From an uncultured Prevotella sp. (GTDB lineage: Bacteria > Bacteroidota > Bacteroidia > Bacteroidales > Bacteroidaceae): a DNA stretch of 22,101 nt. A model generated the notes under the pieces. The model saw nothing but the letters and a program-made list of their open reading frames with translations. It was not told where the DNA came from and did no database searches. Every line of letters starts with the position of its first letter. The first letter of the stretch is position 1. Below are positions 1 through 7,265 of the stretch, piece after piece. The stretch is from positions 1-22,101 of the forward strand of contig USPK01000030.1 of the NCBI GenBank assembly GCA_900556465.1, read 5' to 3'. A program made the translations under genes and the position numbers.

Positions 1-54
1 TAGAGCAACTGACTCTTAATCAGTGGGTCCAGGGTTCGAACCCCTGAGAGTGTA
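1..54 (+). tRNA. tRNA-Lys (CTT), 5' end outside window
   Basis: The window opens inside the D-arm (TAGAGC). The anticodon stem ACTGA/TCAGT at 8-12 and 20-24 closes a seven-base loop with anticodon CTT at 15-17, which reads the lysine codon AAG. The T-arm is CAGGG-TTCGAAC-CCCTG at 30-46, followed by the 3' acceptor strand and discriminator A at 54. No CCA follows, so CCA must be added after transcription, as is common in Bacteroidota. A strong terminator follows immediately. The acceptor stem cannot be verified because its 5' strand lies upstream of the window. Confidence 0.95.
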
Positions 55-57
55 CGA

Positions 58-97
58 GCCGCGACCGACGTCCGAGACGCCGGTCGCGGCCTTTTTT
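58..97 (+). terminator. Rho-independent terminator after tRNA-Lys
   Basis: A perfect 10-bp stem, GCCGCGACCG at 58-67 with CGGTCGCGGC at 81-90, is followed by CTTTTTT. It starts four bases after the tRNA and should end that transcript. Confidence 0.93.
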
Positions 98-100
98 CGT

Positions 101-172
101 CCCGGCCTAGCGGCGGAGGAAGGGGGATTAGGGCGGAAAAGGCCGGACTAATCCCGGAAAACGCGCGGCGGG
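101..172 (+). repeat. Weak copy D of dispersed 21-bp-period intergenic repeat
   Basis: This stretch starts CCCGGCCTAGCGG and ends CGCGGCGGG. In between are GGGATTAGGGCGGAAAAGG and GGACTAATCCCGGAAAAC, which line up with the clear copy at 13281-13375 with many substitutions and about one unit missing. It also holds the short inverted repeat GGGATTAG/CTAATCCC. It lies between the tRNA-Lys terminator and the promoter of the next gene. Membership in the repeat family is an inference from partial similarity. Confidence 0.45.
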
Positions 173-186
173 TGGATATATTTTCT

Positions 187-194
187 TACCTTTG
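187..194 (+). promoter_or_regulatory. Bacteroidota -7 element for the Ntn-hydrolase gene
   Basis: TACCTTTG matches the TAnnTTTG consensus and lies about 72 bp before the ATG at 267. No good -33 TTTG is visible in the GC-rich DNA upstream. Its position shows that the longer open frame from ATG 192 cannot be the real start, because that ATG lies inside the promoter. Confidence 0.7.
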
Positions 195-266
195 TGGAGT
201 GGGCCGTTCCTCAGTCGGAAAAGGGCGGGGAAGAGTTCCGCTACGAAATCCATAAAACATAAGGCT

Positions 267-1352
267 ATGAAAAAGAGAATCCTGAAATGGCTGGCCTGTG
301 CCGCCGCCTGCTCCGTGCTGGCTGCGCCGCCGGCCGATGCCTGCACGGGCATCACGCTGCGGGCGGCCGACAGCACCACTATTCTGGCGCGCACCATCGA
401 GTGGGGCGGCAGCGACTTGAACAGTCAGTATGTCGTCGTTCCCCGGGGCTACCGTCAGCAGTCGCTGGTGCCCGGCGGCGCGGACGGCATGGTCTTCACG
501 GCGCGCTACGGCTACGTGGGGCTGGCCGTAGAGCAGAAAGAATTTGTAGCCGAGGGCTTGAACGAGGCCGGGCTTTCGGCGGGACTGTTTTACTTCCCCA
601 ACTATGGCGGCTACGAGCCCTACGACGCGGCCCTGCGCGCCACGAGCATTGCCGACTTGCAGCTCGTGTCGTGGATACTGGGCGAATGTGCCACGGTAGA
701 CGAGGTGAAAGCCGCCATAGCGCGGGTCCACGTCGTGGCTGTCGACCCGCGCGCCTCGACCGTACACTGGCGTTTCGCCGACCCTTCCGGCCGCCAGGTG
801 GTGCTGGAGATTGTCGACGGGGAGTTACACTTCTACGACAATCCCTTGGGCGTGCTCACCAACTCGCCGGGGCTGGAATGGCAGCTGACGAATCTGAACA
901 ACTACGTTAATCTCGTTCCCGGCAACGCGCCGGCCCGTCAGCTCGGCGCCTTGAAGCTGGCCCAGTTCGGTGCGGGCAGTGGCTTCCTGGGCTTGCCCGG
1001 CGACGTGACGCCCCCTTCGCGTTTCGTCCGCGCCGCACTCTATCAGGCGTCGGCCCCGCTCGCTGCCGACGCCGAGACGGCCGTGCGCCAGGGGTTCCAG
1101 ATTCTGAACAACTTCGATATTCCCGTTGGCATCGAGACCGCTCCCGGCGCCTCGGCCGCCCCGATTCCCAGCGCCACGCAGTGGACCTCGGCCACCGACC
1201 CTACGCACCGACGCATATATTATAGGACCATGTACAACAGCGCCATACGCTGCATCGACCTCCGTAAGGTGGATTTCGCCCGCGTTACTTACCAGGCCCG
1301 CCCGCTCGACGAGGTGAAGCAGCAGCCCATAGTGCCGGTCCGCGTGGAGTGA
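267..1352 (+). CDS. Secreted linear amide C-N hydrolase (choloylglycine hydrolase / penicillin V acylase family)
   Basis: The 361-residue protein begins MKKRILKWLA, a clear signal peptide ending PPADA, and the next residue, Cys26, opens the motif CTGITL. In this Ntn-hydrolase family the catalytic nucleophile is the N-terminal cysteine of the mature protein. Spacing to Arg42 in ARTIEW fits the C2/R18 pair of bile salt hydrolases, with Glu45 where BSH has Asp21. TNSPGLEWQLTNLNNY and the later SRFVRAA fit the conserved Asn and Arg regions. The RT-[IL]-EWG form resembles the Gram-negative choloylglycine hydrolase/PVA branch. The substrate (bile salt, penicillin V, N-acyl amino acid or N-acyl homoserine lactone) cannot be read from sequence. 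The start is ATG 267: the upstream in-frame ATG at 192 overlaps the promoter and would bury the signal peptide. The gene is monocistronic, with its own promoter and terminator. Confidence 0.92.
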   Translation: MKKRILKWLACAAACSVLAAPPADACTGITLRAADSTTILARTIEWGGSDLNSQYVVVPRGYRQQSLVPGGADGMVFTARYGYVGLAVEQKEFVAEGLNEAGLSAGLFYFPNYGGYEPYDAALRATSIADLQLVSWILGECATVDEVKAAIARVHVVAVDPRASTVHWRFADPSGRQVVLEIVDGELHFYDNPLGVLTNSPGLEWQLTNLNNYVNLVPGNAPARQLGALKLAQFGAGSGFLGLPGDVTPPSRFVRAALYQASAPLAADAETAVRQGFQILNNFDIPVGIETAPGASAAPIPSATQWTSATDPTHRRIYYRTMYNSAIRCIDLRKVDFARVTYQARPLDEVKQQPIVPVRVE

Positions 1353-1385
1353 GCGCCCGGTCGTTGCCACTACGCCACGTACCAT

Positions 1386-1432
1386 CGAGGCCCCTGTCTG
1401 CCGGAAGGCAGTGCAGGGGCCTCGATTTTTTT
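1386..1432 (+). terminator. Rho-independent terminator after Ntn-hydrolase gene
   Basis: CGAGGCCCCTG at 1386-1396 pairs with CAGGGGCCTCG at 1414-1424. A nested CTGCC-GGAA-GGCAG hairpin sits at the tip and a run of T follows. The minus-strand direction lacks a matching T run, so it does not clearly serve the convergent flavoprotein gene. Confidence 0.93.
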
Positions 1433-1459
1433 CGTATTCCGCCGCTTGTCGCGGGCGGC

Positions 1460-2074
1460 TTAGTGGATGAAGTTCGTGAAAATCTGCGCCTCGGGCGTAG
1501 GCCGCTGGGCCGCTTCGCCGTGCAGGCATCGCAGCATCCAGGCCATGTTGTGTCCCAGGGTACGCATCGTCTGCATTCCCTCCAGGTCCTGCGCGGCTTC
1601 GCCAGGCAGACGGCCGTGTACGCTGTTCCAGTATTGCGACGATACTACCGGCATGTTCATGATGGTAAAGTACTTGTTCAGCCGGTCAAACGTAGCGCTG
1701 GCGCCCCCTCGGCGGCAGACGGCCACGGCCGCGGCGGGCTTGTAGGCCAGGAAGCGCCCGCTCGAGTAGAACAGGCGGTCGAGGATGGCGCAGAGCGAGC
1801 CGGCGGGGCCGCCATAGTAGACGGGCGAACCGACGATAAGGCCGTCGGCCGTCTCCACTTTCTCGCGCAGCGTCTTGTAGAGTTCGTCGGGGAAGATGCA
1901 ACGCCCCGTCTCGGCACACTTGCCGCAAGCCACGCAGCCCTGTACCGGCCGCGTCCCGATGTGTACGATTTCGGCTTCCACGCCCTCCGCTTCCAGCGTC
2001 CGGGCTACTTCCGTGAGGGCCAGAAACGTGTTGCCCCTTGCACGGGGGCTACCGTTGATGAGAAGAACTTTCAT
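1460..2074 (-). CDS. Iron-sulfur flavoprotein / NADPH-dependent FMN reductase family protein
   Basis: The 204-residue flavodoxin-fold protein begins MKVLLINGSPRARGNT, the phosphate-binding loop for FMN in the NADPH-dependent FMN reductase/WrbA-like superfamily. A second FMN-contact motif is GSPVYYGG near residue 82. Between them, Cys47, Cys50, Cys53 and Cys59 form C-x2-C-x2-C-x5-C, the compact arrangement described for archaeal iron-sulfur flavoprotein (Isf), so a 4Fe-4S cluster is likely beside FMN. It probably acts in cytoplasmic electron transfer or reduction of quinone-like or oxidised compounds; the substrate is unknown. Its start lies 62 bp downstream of the DUF362 gene stop on the same strand, so the two are probably cotranscribed. 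The ATG at 2074 fits the exact family N-terminus. Confidence 0.88.
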   Translation of the reverse strand: MKVLLINGSPRARGNTFLALTEVARTLEAEGVEAEIVHIGTRPVQGCVACGKCAETGRCIFPDELYKTLREKVETADGLIVGSPVYYGGPAGSLCAILDRLFYSSGRFLAYKPAAAVAVCRRGGASATFDRLNKYFTIMNMPVVSSQYWNSVHGRLPGEAAQDLEGMQTMRTLGHNMAWMLRCLHGEAAQRPTPEAQIFTNFIH

Positions 2075-2136
2075 GTCGCGTCCATTGTCAGTGTGAAGCG
2101 CGGGAGCGGCCTGGTCGGCCCTCCTGCGCCGATAGG

Positions 2137-3126
2137 TTATTTGTCCAGGCGGACCAGCTCATACTTCTGGCTGCCCAGCCCGATTTGTGCGGCGTAGTCC
2201 ACCGTGTGGCGTCCGTTACGGCTTTCGATGCGTTCGATGAGGGGGCGGTTGTCGTTGCCCTCAACGGGTTTCACCGCATATACGAGGTCGAGACACGCCT
2301 GGTCGAGGGCTACGGGGTCCGTCGAGGCCAGGATGCCGATGTCCTGCATTCGGGCGTCGGCCGGGTGAGCGTCGCAGTCGCAGTCTACGGACAGATTGTT
2401 CATCACGTTGATGTAGAGGATGCGGTCGCCGAAGTAGTCCGCCACGCCCTGGGCCGCTGCCGCCATCGACTCGAGGAAGGCGTCCTGGTCCGGCAGGTTG
2501 TTCCACAGGGTCGAGGGCGACTGCACCTTGCCCGCCGTGTGGATGTAGGCTTTCCCGTTGGCCGAAGCCACGCCGATAGACTGATTTTTCAGTACGCCAC
2601 CGAAGCCCGCCATGGCGTGTCCCTTGAAGTGGGCCAGGTTAATCATGAAATCGTAGTTCTTTAGGTGCGAGCCTACGATGTCGTACTTGATGTGCGTCGT
2701 GTCCTGGATCGGGAGGTTGAACTCGCCGTTCGCGTCCATGATGTCTACTTTGGCTATGGCCGTGAAGCCGTGCTCTTCGGCCGCCTTGAGGTGGTCGGCC
2801 GTCGTGGAGCGTCGGCCGCCGTAGGCCGTGTTGCACTCCACGATGGTGCCCTTGACCTTCTGCACCAGGTCTTTAATCAGCGACGGCTGGAGAAAGTTGT
2901 GGCCGCCCGGTTCCCCGGTGCTGATTTTCACGGCCACACGCCCCGTAGCCGGACGGCCCAGGGCCTCGTAGACCTTCACCAGGTTTTCGGGCGTGATGTC
3001 CTTCACCATATAAACGCGGGGTAACTCGTTGTCCGCGCCGTCGTTTCCACCGGCGCAGGCGGTAGTTCCCGAAGTCGACATGACCAGCAGGGCCATGAGT
3101 GTGTGCTTCATCCAGTTACTGTTCAT
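2137..3126 (-). CDS. DUF362 domain-containing lipoprotein
   Basis: From ATG 3126 the product is 329 residues. It starts MNSNWMKHTLMALLVMSTS, a signal peptide with a lipobox-like TTAC (Cys24), so it is probably exported and lipidated. The body matches the DUF362 family: VKISTGEPGGHNFLQP, IVECNTAYGGRR, the HFKGHAMAGFGGVLKN segment and STDPVALDQACLDLV near the C-terminus. The function of DUF362 proteins is not established; some members carry an added ferredoxin domain, and this one does not. The longer frame from ATG 3165 is rejected because that codon lies inside the -7 element CAAAGTTA (plus-strand reading) at 3163-3170. It is probably the first gene of a unit with the iron-sulfur flavoprotein, which would suggest a redox role, but this is inference. 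Confidence 0.88.
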   Translation of the reverse strand: MNSNWMKHTLMALLVMSTSGTTACAGGNDGADNELPRVYMVKDITPENLVKVYEALGRPATGRVAVKISTGEPGGHNFLQPSLIKDLVQKVKGTIVECNTAYGGRRSTTADHLKAAEEHGFTAIAKVDIMDANGEFNLPIQDTTHIKYDIVGSHLKNYDFMINLAHFKGHAMAGFGGVLKNQSIGVASANGKAYIHTAGKVQSPSTLWNNLPDQDAFLESMAAAAQGVADYFGDRILYINVMNNLSVDCDCDAHPADARMQDIGILASTDPVALDQACLDLVYAVKPVEGNDNRPLIERIESRNGRHTVDYAAQIGLGSQKYELVRLDK

Positions 3127-3162
3127 AGTTGTAGTCGTTTTGGGGTTATGAATTTCAAGGTA

Positions 3163-3170
3163 CAAAGTTA
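3163..3170 (-). promoter_or_regulatory. -7 element for the DUF362-flavoprotein unit
   Basis: Read on the minus strand this is TAACTTTG, matching TAnnTTTG, 37 bp before ATG 3126. No TTTG is found at the expected 19-21 bp upstream. It fixes the translation start at 3126 rather than 3165. Confidence 0.65.
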
Positions 3171-3279
3171 GGAAACGTCCGCCAATGATTTACTCCCCGG
3201 ATTACGGTTATTTCAACCCGAATTACGGTGTCCCCGCCTCTCGTCGCCCGGCCTTGGCGCCCTTCCGCGGGGCAAAGCG

Positions 3280-3405
3280 TGAAAATCGCGGGAACAGGGG
3301 CGGGAACAACGCGGCTAAGAACGGGAACAACGGGGCTAGGGCCAGTTTTTACGGGAATAGGCCCAGTTTTTACGGGGCTAAGGCCCGTGGCGGCGGGGCA
3401 GGGCC
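3280..3405 (+). repeat. Copy A of dispersed repeat: six tandem degenerate 21-bp units
   Basis: Six units of 21 bp run from 3280, 3301, 3322, 3343, 3364 and 3385. Units 2 and 3 share CGGGAACAACG followed by GGCTA. Units 4 and 5 share CAGTTTTTACGGG. The last is CCGTGGCGGCGGGGC. From about 3330 the copy is collinear, at the same length, with the copy at 13301-13375. It lies between the divergent promoters of the DUF362 gene and the TonB receptor. An open frame at 3185-3415 crosses it and reads as heptapeptides such as SFYGNRP/SFYGAKA, which is what any 21-bp repeat would give; no start signal or family supports it as a gene. Confidence 0.85.
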
Positions 3406-3458
3406 GAGGCCCTAGCGGCCGTGGCGCAGCGGCCGGCCGATGCTTTTGAGGGGGTGCA

Positions 3459-3490
3459 TTTGCGGGGTTCGTTTTTTTTTCCGAACTTTG
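3459..3490 (+). promoter_or_regulatory. Promoter of the TonB-dependent receptor gene
   Basis: A -33 TTTG at 3459-3462 is followed after 20 bp by GAACTTTG at 3483-3490, one mismatch from TAnnTTTG. Start of transcription near 3497 would give a leader of about 90 nt before ATG 3590. This excludes the longer frame opening at 3440. Confidence 0.68.
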
Positions 3491-3589
3491 ACCGCACGTT
3501 TCGCCTGTTCCCCTTGCGGCCTTGTCGCGGTCCGGTCCGCCGCCGCGGGGGCGGGCGTCCGTTTCCTGTCTTTACACGTGAACGCAACT

Positions 3590-6013
3590 ATGTCCCTTTT
3601 CTCCTCTACTTCCGTCCGGCGGCGCGGCCCCCTGTGGGGGCTCCTCGCGGGGCTCGTCCTGTTGCTCTCCTTCCCGACCGCGGCGGCCGGCCAGCGCTTC
3701 CGCGTCTACGGCATCGTAAAGGACGCCGACGGCGCCCCCATCGAGCTGGCCACGGTCCGGGTGCAGGGGCAAGTGGCCCGCACGGTGACGAACCTGAAAG
3801 GGGAGTACTCGCTCCAGTGCGCCGAGAGCGATACGCTCGTCGTGGTGTTCTCCATGATAGGCTACGAGACGCGCAAACGCACCCTGACCGGCGTGCGCGA
3901 CTCCGTACGCGTCGACGCCGTGCTGCCGCCCTACGGCGCCTCCACCCTGGGCGAGGCCGTCGTGACCGGGCACGGCGTGCAGACGGGAACCCTGCAGCGC
4001 ATCACGCCGACCGAGAGCCACCTGGCGCCCTCTACGACCGGCAACGCCATCGAAGAGCTCATCGCCACGCAGGCCGGGGTCTCTACGCACAATGAGCTTT
4101 CCTCGCAATACAACGTGCGGGGCGGCTCGTTCGACGAGAATTGCGTCTACCTCAACGGCATAGAGGTCTATCGCCCCCTCCTGGTGCGCTCCGGACAGCA
4201 AGAGGGCCTCTCGGTCATCAACCCGGACATGGTGGAGAGCGTCGGCTTCTCGTCGGGCGGCTTCGAGGCCCGCTACGGCGACCGCATGTCGTCCGTCCTC
4301 GACATCACGTACAAGCGGCCCGAGCAATTCGAGGCGAACGTCTCGGGCTCCATGCTGGGCGGCGGGGCCTACCTGGGCTGGGGCAACAAAAAGGTGAGCG
4401 TCATGGGCTCCGTACGCTACAAGACGACGCGCTACCTCCTCGGGTCGCTCGACACGGAGGGCGAGTACCGGCCTAACTTCCTCGACGCGCAGGCCTACGT
4501 CTCCTGGCACCCGAACGAGCGCTGGAGCCTCGACCTCCTCGGCAATTTTTCAGAGAATCACTACAACTTCGAGCCCGAAGACCGCGAGACGCGCTTCGGA
4601 ACGATGGAGATGGCCCGCTCTTTCCGCGTCTATTTCGACGGACAGGAGCGCGACGCCTTCCGCACGCTCTTCGGCGCCGCCACCCTGACGCGCCACTTCG
4701 GGCCCAACACGTTCCTGGCCCTGCAACTGTCCACCTTCGCCACGCGCGAGCGGGAGACCTACGACATCCAGGGGGAGTATTGGCTGAACGAGGCCACCAC
4801 GCAGGAGCAACTGGGCGTGGGCACCTACATGGAGCACGCGCGCAACCGGCTCAACGCCCGCGTTTTCGACGTCGGGTTGCGCTTCCGCACGCGCCTGGCC
4901 GGCCACACGCTCCAAGCCGGCCTGGACTGGCGGCGCGAGCGCGTGAGCGAAAACGCCCGGGAGTGGGAGATGCGCGACTCTATGGGCTACTCCCTGCCCC
5001 ATAACCCCGACCGCCTGGAGCTTATCTACAGCCTGCGGTCACAGAACGAGATGACGAGCAACCGTATCGAAGCCTACGCCCAGGATACGTGGCGCTTCAA
5101 CACGGGCGTGGGGCTTTTCAACCTTACCTATGGCCTGCGCCTTTCCCACTGGGACTGGAACGGCGAGACGTTGCTCTCGCCGCGCGCCTCGTTGGGCCTC
5201 ATCCCGGCCTTCAGCGACGCGTGGACCTTCCGCCTGGCCACGGGTTTCTACTACCAGCCCCCCTTCTACAAGGAACTGCGCGACACGGTCCTGGCCGGCG
5301 GGCAGTCCACCGTGGTCCTTAACCGCGACATCCGTTCCCAGCGCTCCATCCACTTTGTCCTGGGCGGCGACTACACGTTCCGTATGCTCGGCCGTCCGTT
5401 CCGTTTCACGACAGAGGTTTACTATAAGGCGCTGAGCCGGCTCATACCCTACGAGGTGGACAACGTACGCATCGTCTACACGGGCCGTAACGAAAGCCGC
5501 GGTTTCGCCGCGGGCATCGACTTCAAGCTCTTTGGCGAGTTTGTCCCCGGTACGGACTCGTGGATCACGTTCTCGCTCATGCGCACCAAGGAGAAGCTCG
5601 ACGGCCAGTGGCTGCCGCGGCCTACGGACCAGCGCTACAACCTGTCGCTCTACTTTACCGACTATTTTCCCGGCACCGACCGCTGGCGCCTCACGCTGCG
5701 GGCCGCTGTGGCCGACGGCTTGCCCTTCGGCCCGCCCCATAGCGGGCGTGCGGCCCAGATCTTTCGCGCGCCGGCCTACAAGCGGGTCGACGTCGGCTTG
5801 AGCTATCGCCTGGTCCACAACGAGGACCGCCACATTTACGGCTTCGGTCGCGCGGTGAAGAATGTCTGGATTGGGCTGGATGCCTTTAATCTCCTGGGCA
5901 TTCACAACGTCAATTCTTACTACTGGATTACGGACATCACGAACACGCAGTATGCCGTGCCCAACTATCTGACGGGCCGGCAAATCAACGTCCGTCTCAG
6001 CATCGACTTCTGA
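3590..6013 (+). CDS. TonB-dependent outer-membrane receptor with carboxypeptidase-regulatory-like domain
   Basis: From ATG 3590 the protein has 807 residues. A signal peptide (MSLFSSTSVRRRGPLWGLLA, then a hydrophobic core to AAAG) is followed by QRFRVYGIVKDADGAPIELA, the start of a carboxypeptidase-regulatory-like beta-sandwich (about residues 36-112). The plug domain spans about 120-245, with YNVRGGSFDENCVYLNG and GGFEARYGDRMSSVLDI. The rest is the 22-strand barrel, ending in LSIDF with the terminal Phe typical of barrel recognition. It imports a substrate at TonB's expense. It lacks the long SusC form and no SusD-like lipoprotein is adjacent, so it is more likely a siderophore, cobalamin, metal or peptide receptor than a glycan porter. 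It is single in its unit and convergent with the efflux operon (16 bp between stops). The start was chosen because the promoter lies upstream and the signal peptide begins there. Confidence 0.93.
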   Translation: MSLFSSTSVRRRGPLWGLLAGLVLLLSFPTAAAGQRFRVYGIVKDADGAPIELATVRVQGQVARTVTNLKGEYSLQCAESDTLVVVFSMIGYETRKRTLTGVRDSVRVDAVLPPYGASTLGEAVVTGHGVQTGTLQRITPTESHLAPSTTGNAIEELIATQAGVSTHNELSSQYNVRGGSFDENCVYLNGIEVYRPLLVRSGQQEGLSVINPDMVESVGFSSGGFEARYGDRMSSVLDITYKRPEQFEANVSGSMLGGGAYLGWGNKKVSVMGSVRYKTTRYLLGSLDTEGEYRPNFLDAQAYVSWHPNERWSLDLLGNFSENHYNFEPEDRETRFGTMEMARSFRVYFDGQERDAFRTLFGAATLTRHFGPNTFLALQLSTFATRERETYDIQGEYWLNEATTQEQLGVGTYMEHARNRLNARVFDVGLRFRTRLAGHTLQAGLDWRRERVSENAREWEMRDSMGYSLPHNPDRLELIYSLRSQNEMTSNRIEAYAQDTWRFNTGVGLFNLTYGLRLSHWDWNGETLLSPRASLGLIPAFSDAWTFRLATGFYYQPPFYKELRDTVLAGGQSTVVLNRDIRSQRSIHFVLGGDYTFRMLGRPFRFTTEVYYKALSRLIPYEVDNVRIVYTGRNESRGFAAGIDFKLFGEFVPGTDSWITFSLMRTKEKLDGQWLPRPTDQRYNLSLYFTDYFPGTDRWRLTLRAAVADGLPFGPPHSGRAAQIFRAPAYKRVDVGLSYRLVHNEDRHIYGFGRAVKNVWIGLDAFNLLGIHNVNSYYWITDITNTQYAVPNYLTGRQINVRLSIDF

Positions 6014-6029
6014 ACTTACTTCCGCTCCG

Positions 6030-7124
6030 TCACGACTGTTTGCGGAAGCTGGCCGCCGCCCAGGTGCAAAAGACCAGGGCGAAGGCGCCCAGCGCCCCCA
6101 GCTGCGGCAGCAGGTCGCCGAGCCCGCTGCCCTTGAGATAGACCGCGCGCATCGCGTCTACGAAGTACTTCAGCGGATTGGCGGCCGCAATCCAACGGGC
6201 CCACTGCGGCATGCTCGCCACCGGCGTGAGCAGGCCGCTCATCAGTATGAGAATCATGATGAAGAAATACATGATGAACGTGGCCTGCTGCATCGTGTCG
6301 CTGTGGTTAGAGATGACCAGCCCGAGGCCTGAGACCACAAGGATGTAGACACAGGCCAGGGCATAGACAGCCCCGAGGCGGCCCGCCGGCGTCAGTCCGT
6401 AGACCACGGCGGCCAGGCCCAGGCACAGCGTGAGCACGAAGAGGCCCACCAGCCAGTAGGGCACCAGTTTGGCCAATACGAAGGAGAGCCGCCCCACCGG
6501 CGACACGTTGATTTGCTCTATGGTCCCGGCCTCCTTCTCGCCGACAATGCTGAGCGCGGGCAGGAAGCCTGTGAGCAGCGTCAGGAGCATGACCATCATG
6601 GCCGGGACCATGAAGACCTTGTAGTCGAGGGCGGGATTGAAGCGGTAGCGCAGCGACACGTCGAGCTGTCCGGCCGCCGGTCCGGACTCGAGCAGCCGGC
6701 CCCCCGCCGAGGTGACGACGCCCGTCAGATAGTTGGCCGCCAGCGCCCCCTTCGTCCCGTTGACCGCCTGCGTAGCGATGAACACTTCGGGCCGTTCGTC
6801 CCGCATCAGCATCCGTTCAAATCGGGGCGGAATCTCCAGGACAATGTCGGCGCGGTCGTATTCCACTTCGCGCAGGGCCTCGTCGAAGCTCGCGGCCGGG
6901 GCAGCCGCCCGGAAGTAGTCCGTGGCCAGGGCGTGCTCCACCAGCCGGCGCGCCGCCGTGCTGCCGTCGTGGTCCACGACGCAGAGGCGCAGGTCTCGCA
7001 CCTCCTGGTTGGCGGCCCAGGGCAATACGAGCATCATGACCAGGGGCATGAGCAGAATCATGCGGGGCAGGAACTTGTTGCGCCGCAATTGTTTGAATTC
7101 CTTTTCCAGTAAAAAGAGAAACAT
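6030..7124 (-). CDS. ABC-2 type efflux permease 2 (YbhR/YbhS-like)
   Basis: The 364-residue protein has the ABC-2 membrane layout: a cytoplasmic start MFLFLLEKEFKQLRRNKF, TM1 at about 20-40, a large soluble extracytoplasmic domain to about 165, then five hydrophobic segments from YKVFMVPAMMVMLLTLLTGF to the C-terminus. VGEKEAGTIEQINVSPV is the conserved coupling segment and LTPVASMPQWARWIAAANPLKYFVDAMR is the family's C-terminal signature. It should pair with permease 1 and the two ATPases to drive substrates into a lipoprotein adaptor and TolC-like channel. It is the last gene of the operon. The 141 bp before its ATG contain repeat copy B, so it is spaced unlike the rest of the tightly packed operon. 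Confidence 0.93.
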   Translation of the reverse strand: MFLFLLEKEFKQLRRNKFLPRMILLMPLVMMLVLPWAANQEVRDLRLCVVDHDGSTAARRLVEHALATDYFRAAAPAASFDEALREVEYDRADIVLEIPPRFERMLMRDERPEVFIATQAVNGTKGALAANYLTGVVTSAGGRLLESGPAAGQLDVSLRYRFNPALDYKVFMVPAMMVMLLTLLTGFLPALSIVGEKEAGTIEQINVSPVGRLSFVLAKLVPYWLVGLFVLTLCLGLAAVVYGLTPAGRLGAVYALACVYILVVSGLGLVISNHSDTMQQATFIMYFFIMILILMSGLLTPVASMPQWARWIAAANPLKYFVDAMRAVYLKGSGLGDLLPQLGALGAFALVFCTWAAASFRKQS

Positions 7125-7166
7125 ATCGCAAAGTCTGAGTGACGGCCGGAGCAGTGGGCGCTTTTC

Positions 7167-7262
7167 CCCGGCTACGGTTCGCGCGCACGGGGCCTAGCCC
7201 AGTTTTTACGGGCCTTAGCCCCGTAAAAATTTCCCTAAGGCCCGTAGCGGCGGGTCCCGGGG
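7167..7262 (+). repeat. Copy B of dispersed repeat, between the two efflux permease genes
   Basis: The copy starts CCCGGCTACGG (7167-7177) and ends CCGTAGCGGCGGGTCCCGGGG. In between, TTTTTACGGG at 7203-7212 and CCCGTAAAAA at 7220-7229 form a perfect 10-bp inverted repeat with a 7-base loop. It is collinear with copy C except that some internal arms are reversed. It lies 3 bp from the permease 1 stop codon and within the otherwise closely packed operon, so the mRNA would carry the hairpin (in minus-strand form). It may cause partial termination or RNA processing before permease 2; this is inference. Confidence 0.85.
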
Positions 7263-7265
7263 AGC

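Noticed and set aside
3185..3415. 76-residue open frame in the DUF362-TonB intergenic region
   Set aside because: Its repeated heptapeptides are explained by the 21-bp DNA repeat; no promoter in the right place and no signal or family.
3440..3589. N-terminal extension of the TonB receptor to ATG 3440
   Set aside because: It would start upstream of the promoter TTTG at 3459 and put 50 unrelated residues before a normal signal peptide at 3590.
6018..6052. CTTCCGC/GCGGAAG inverted repeat between the convergent TonB and permease 2 ends
   Set aside because: It lacks a T run in either direction and lies mostly within the permease 2 coding end, so I do not call it a terminator.
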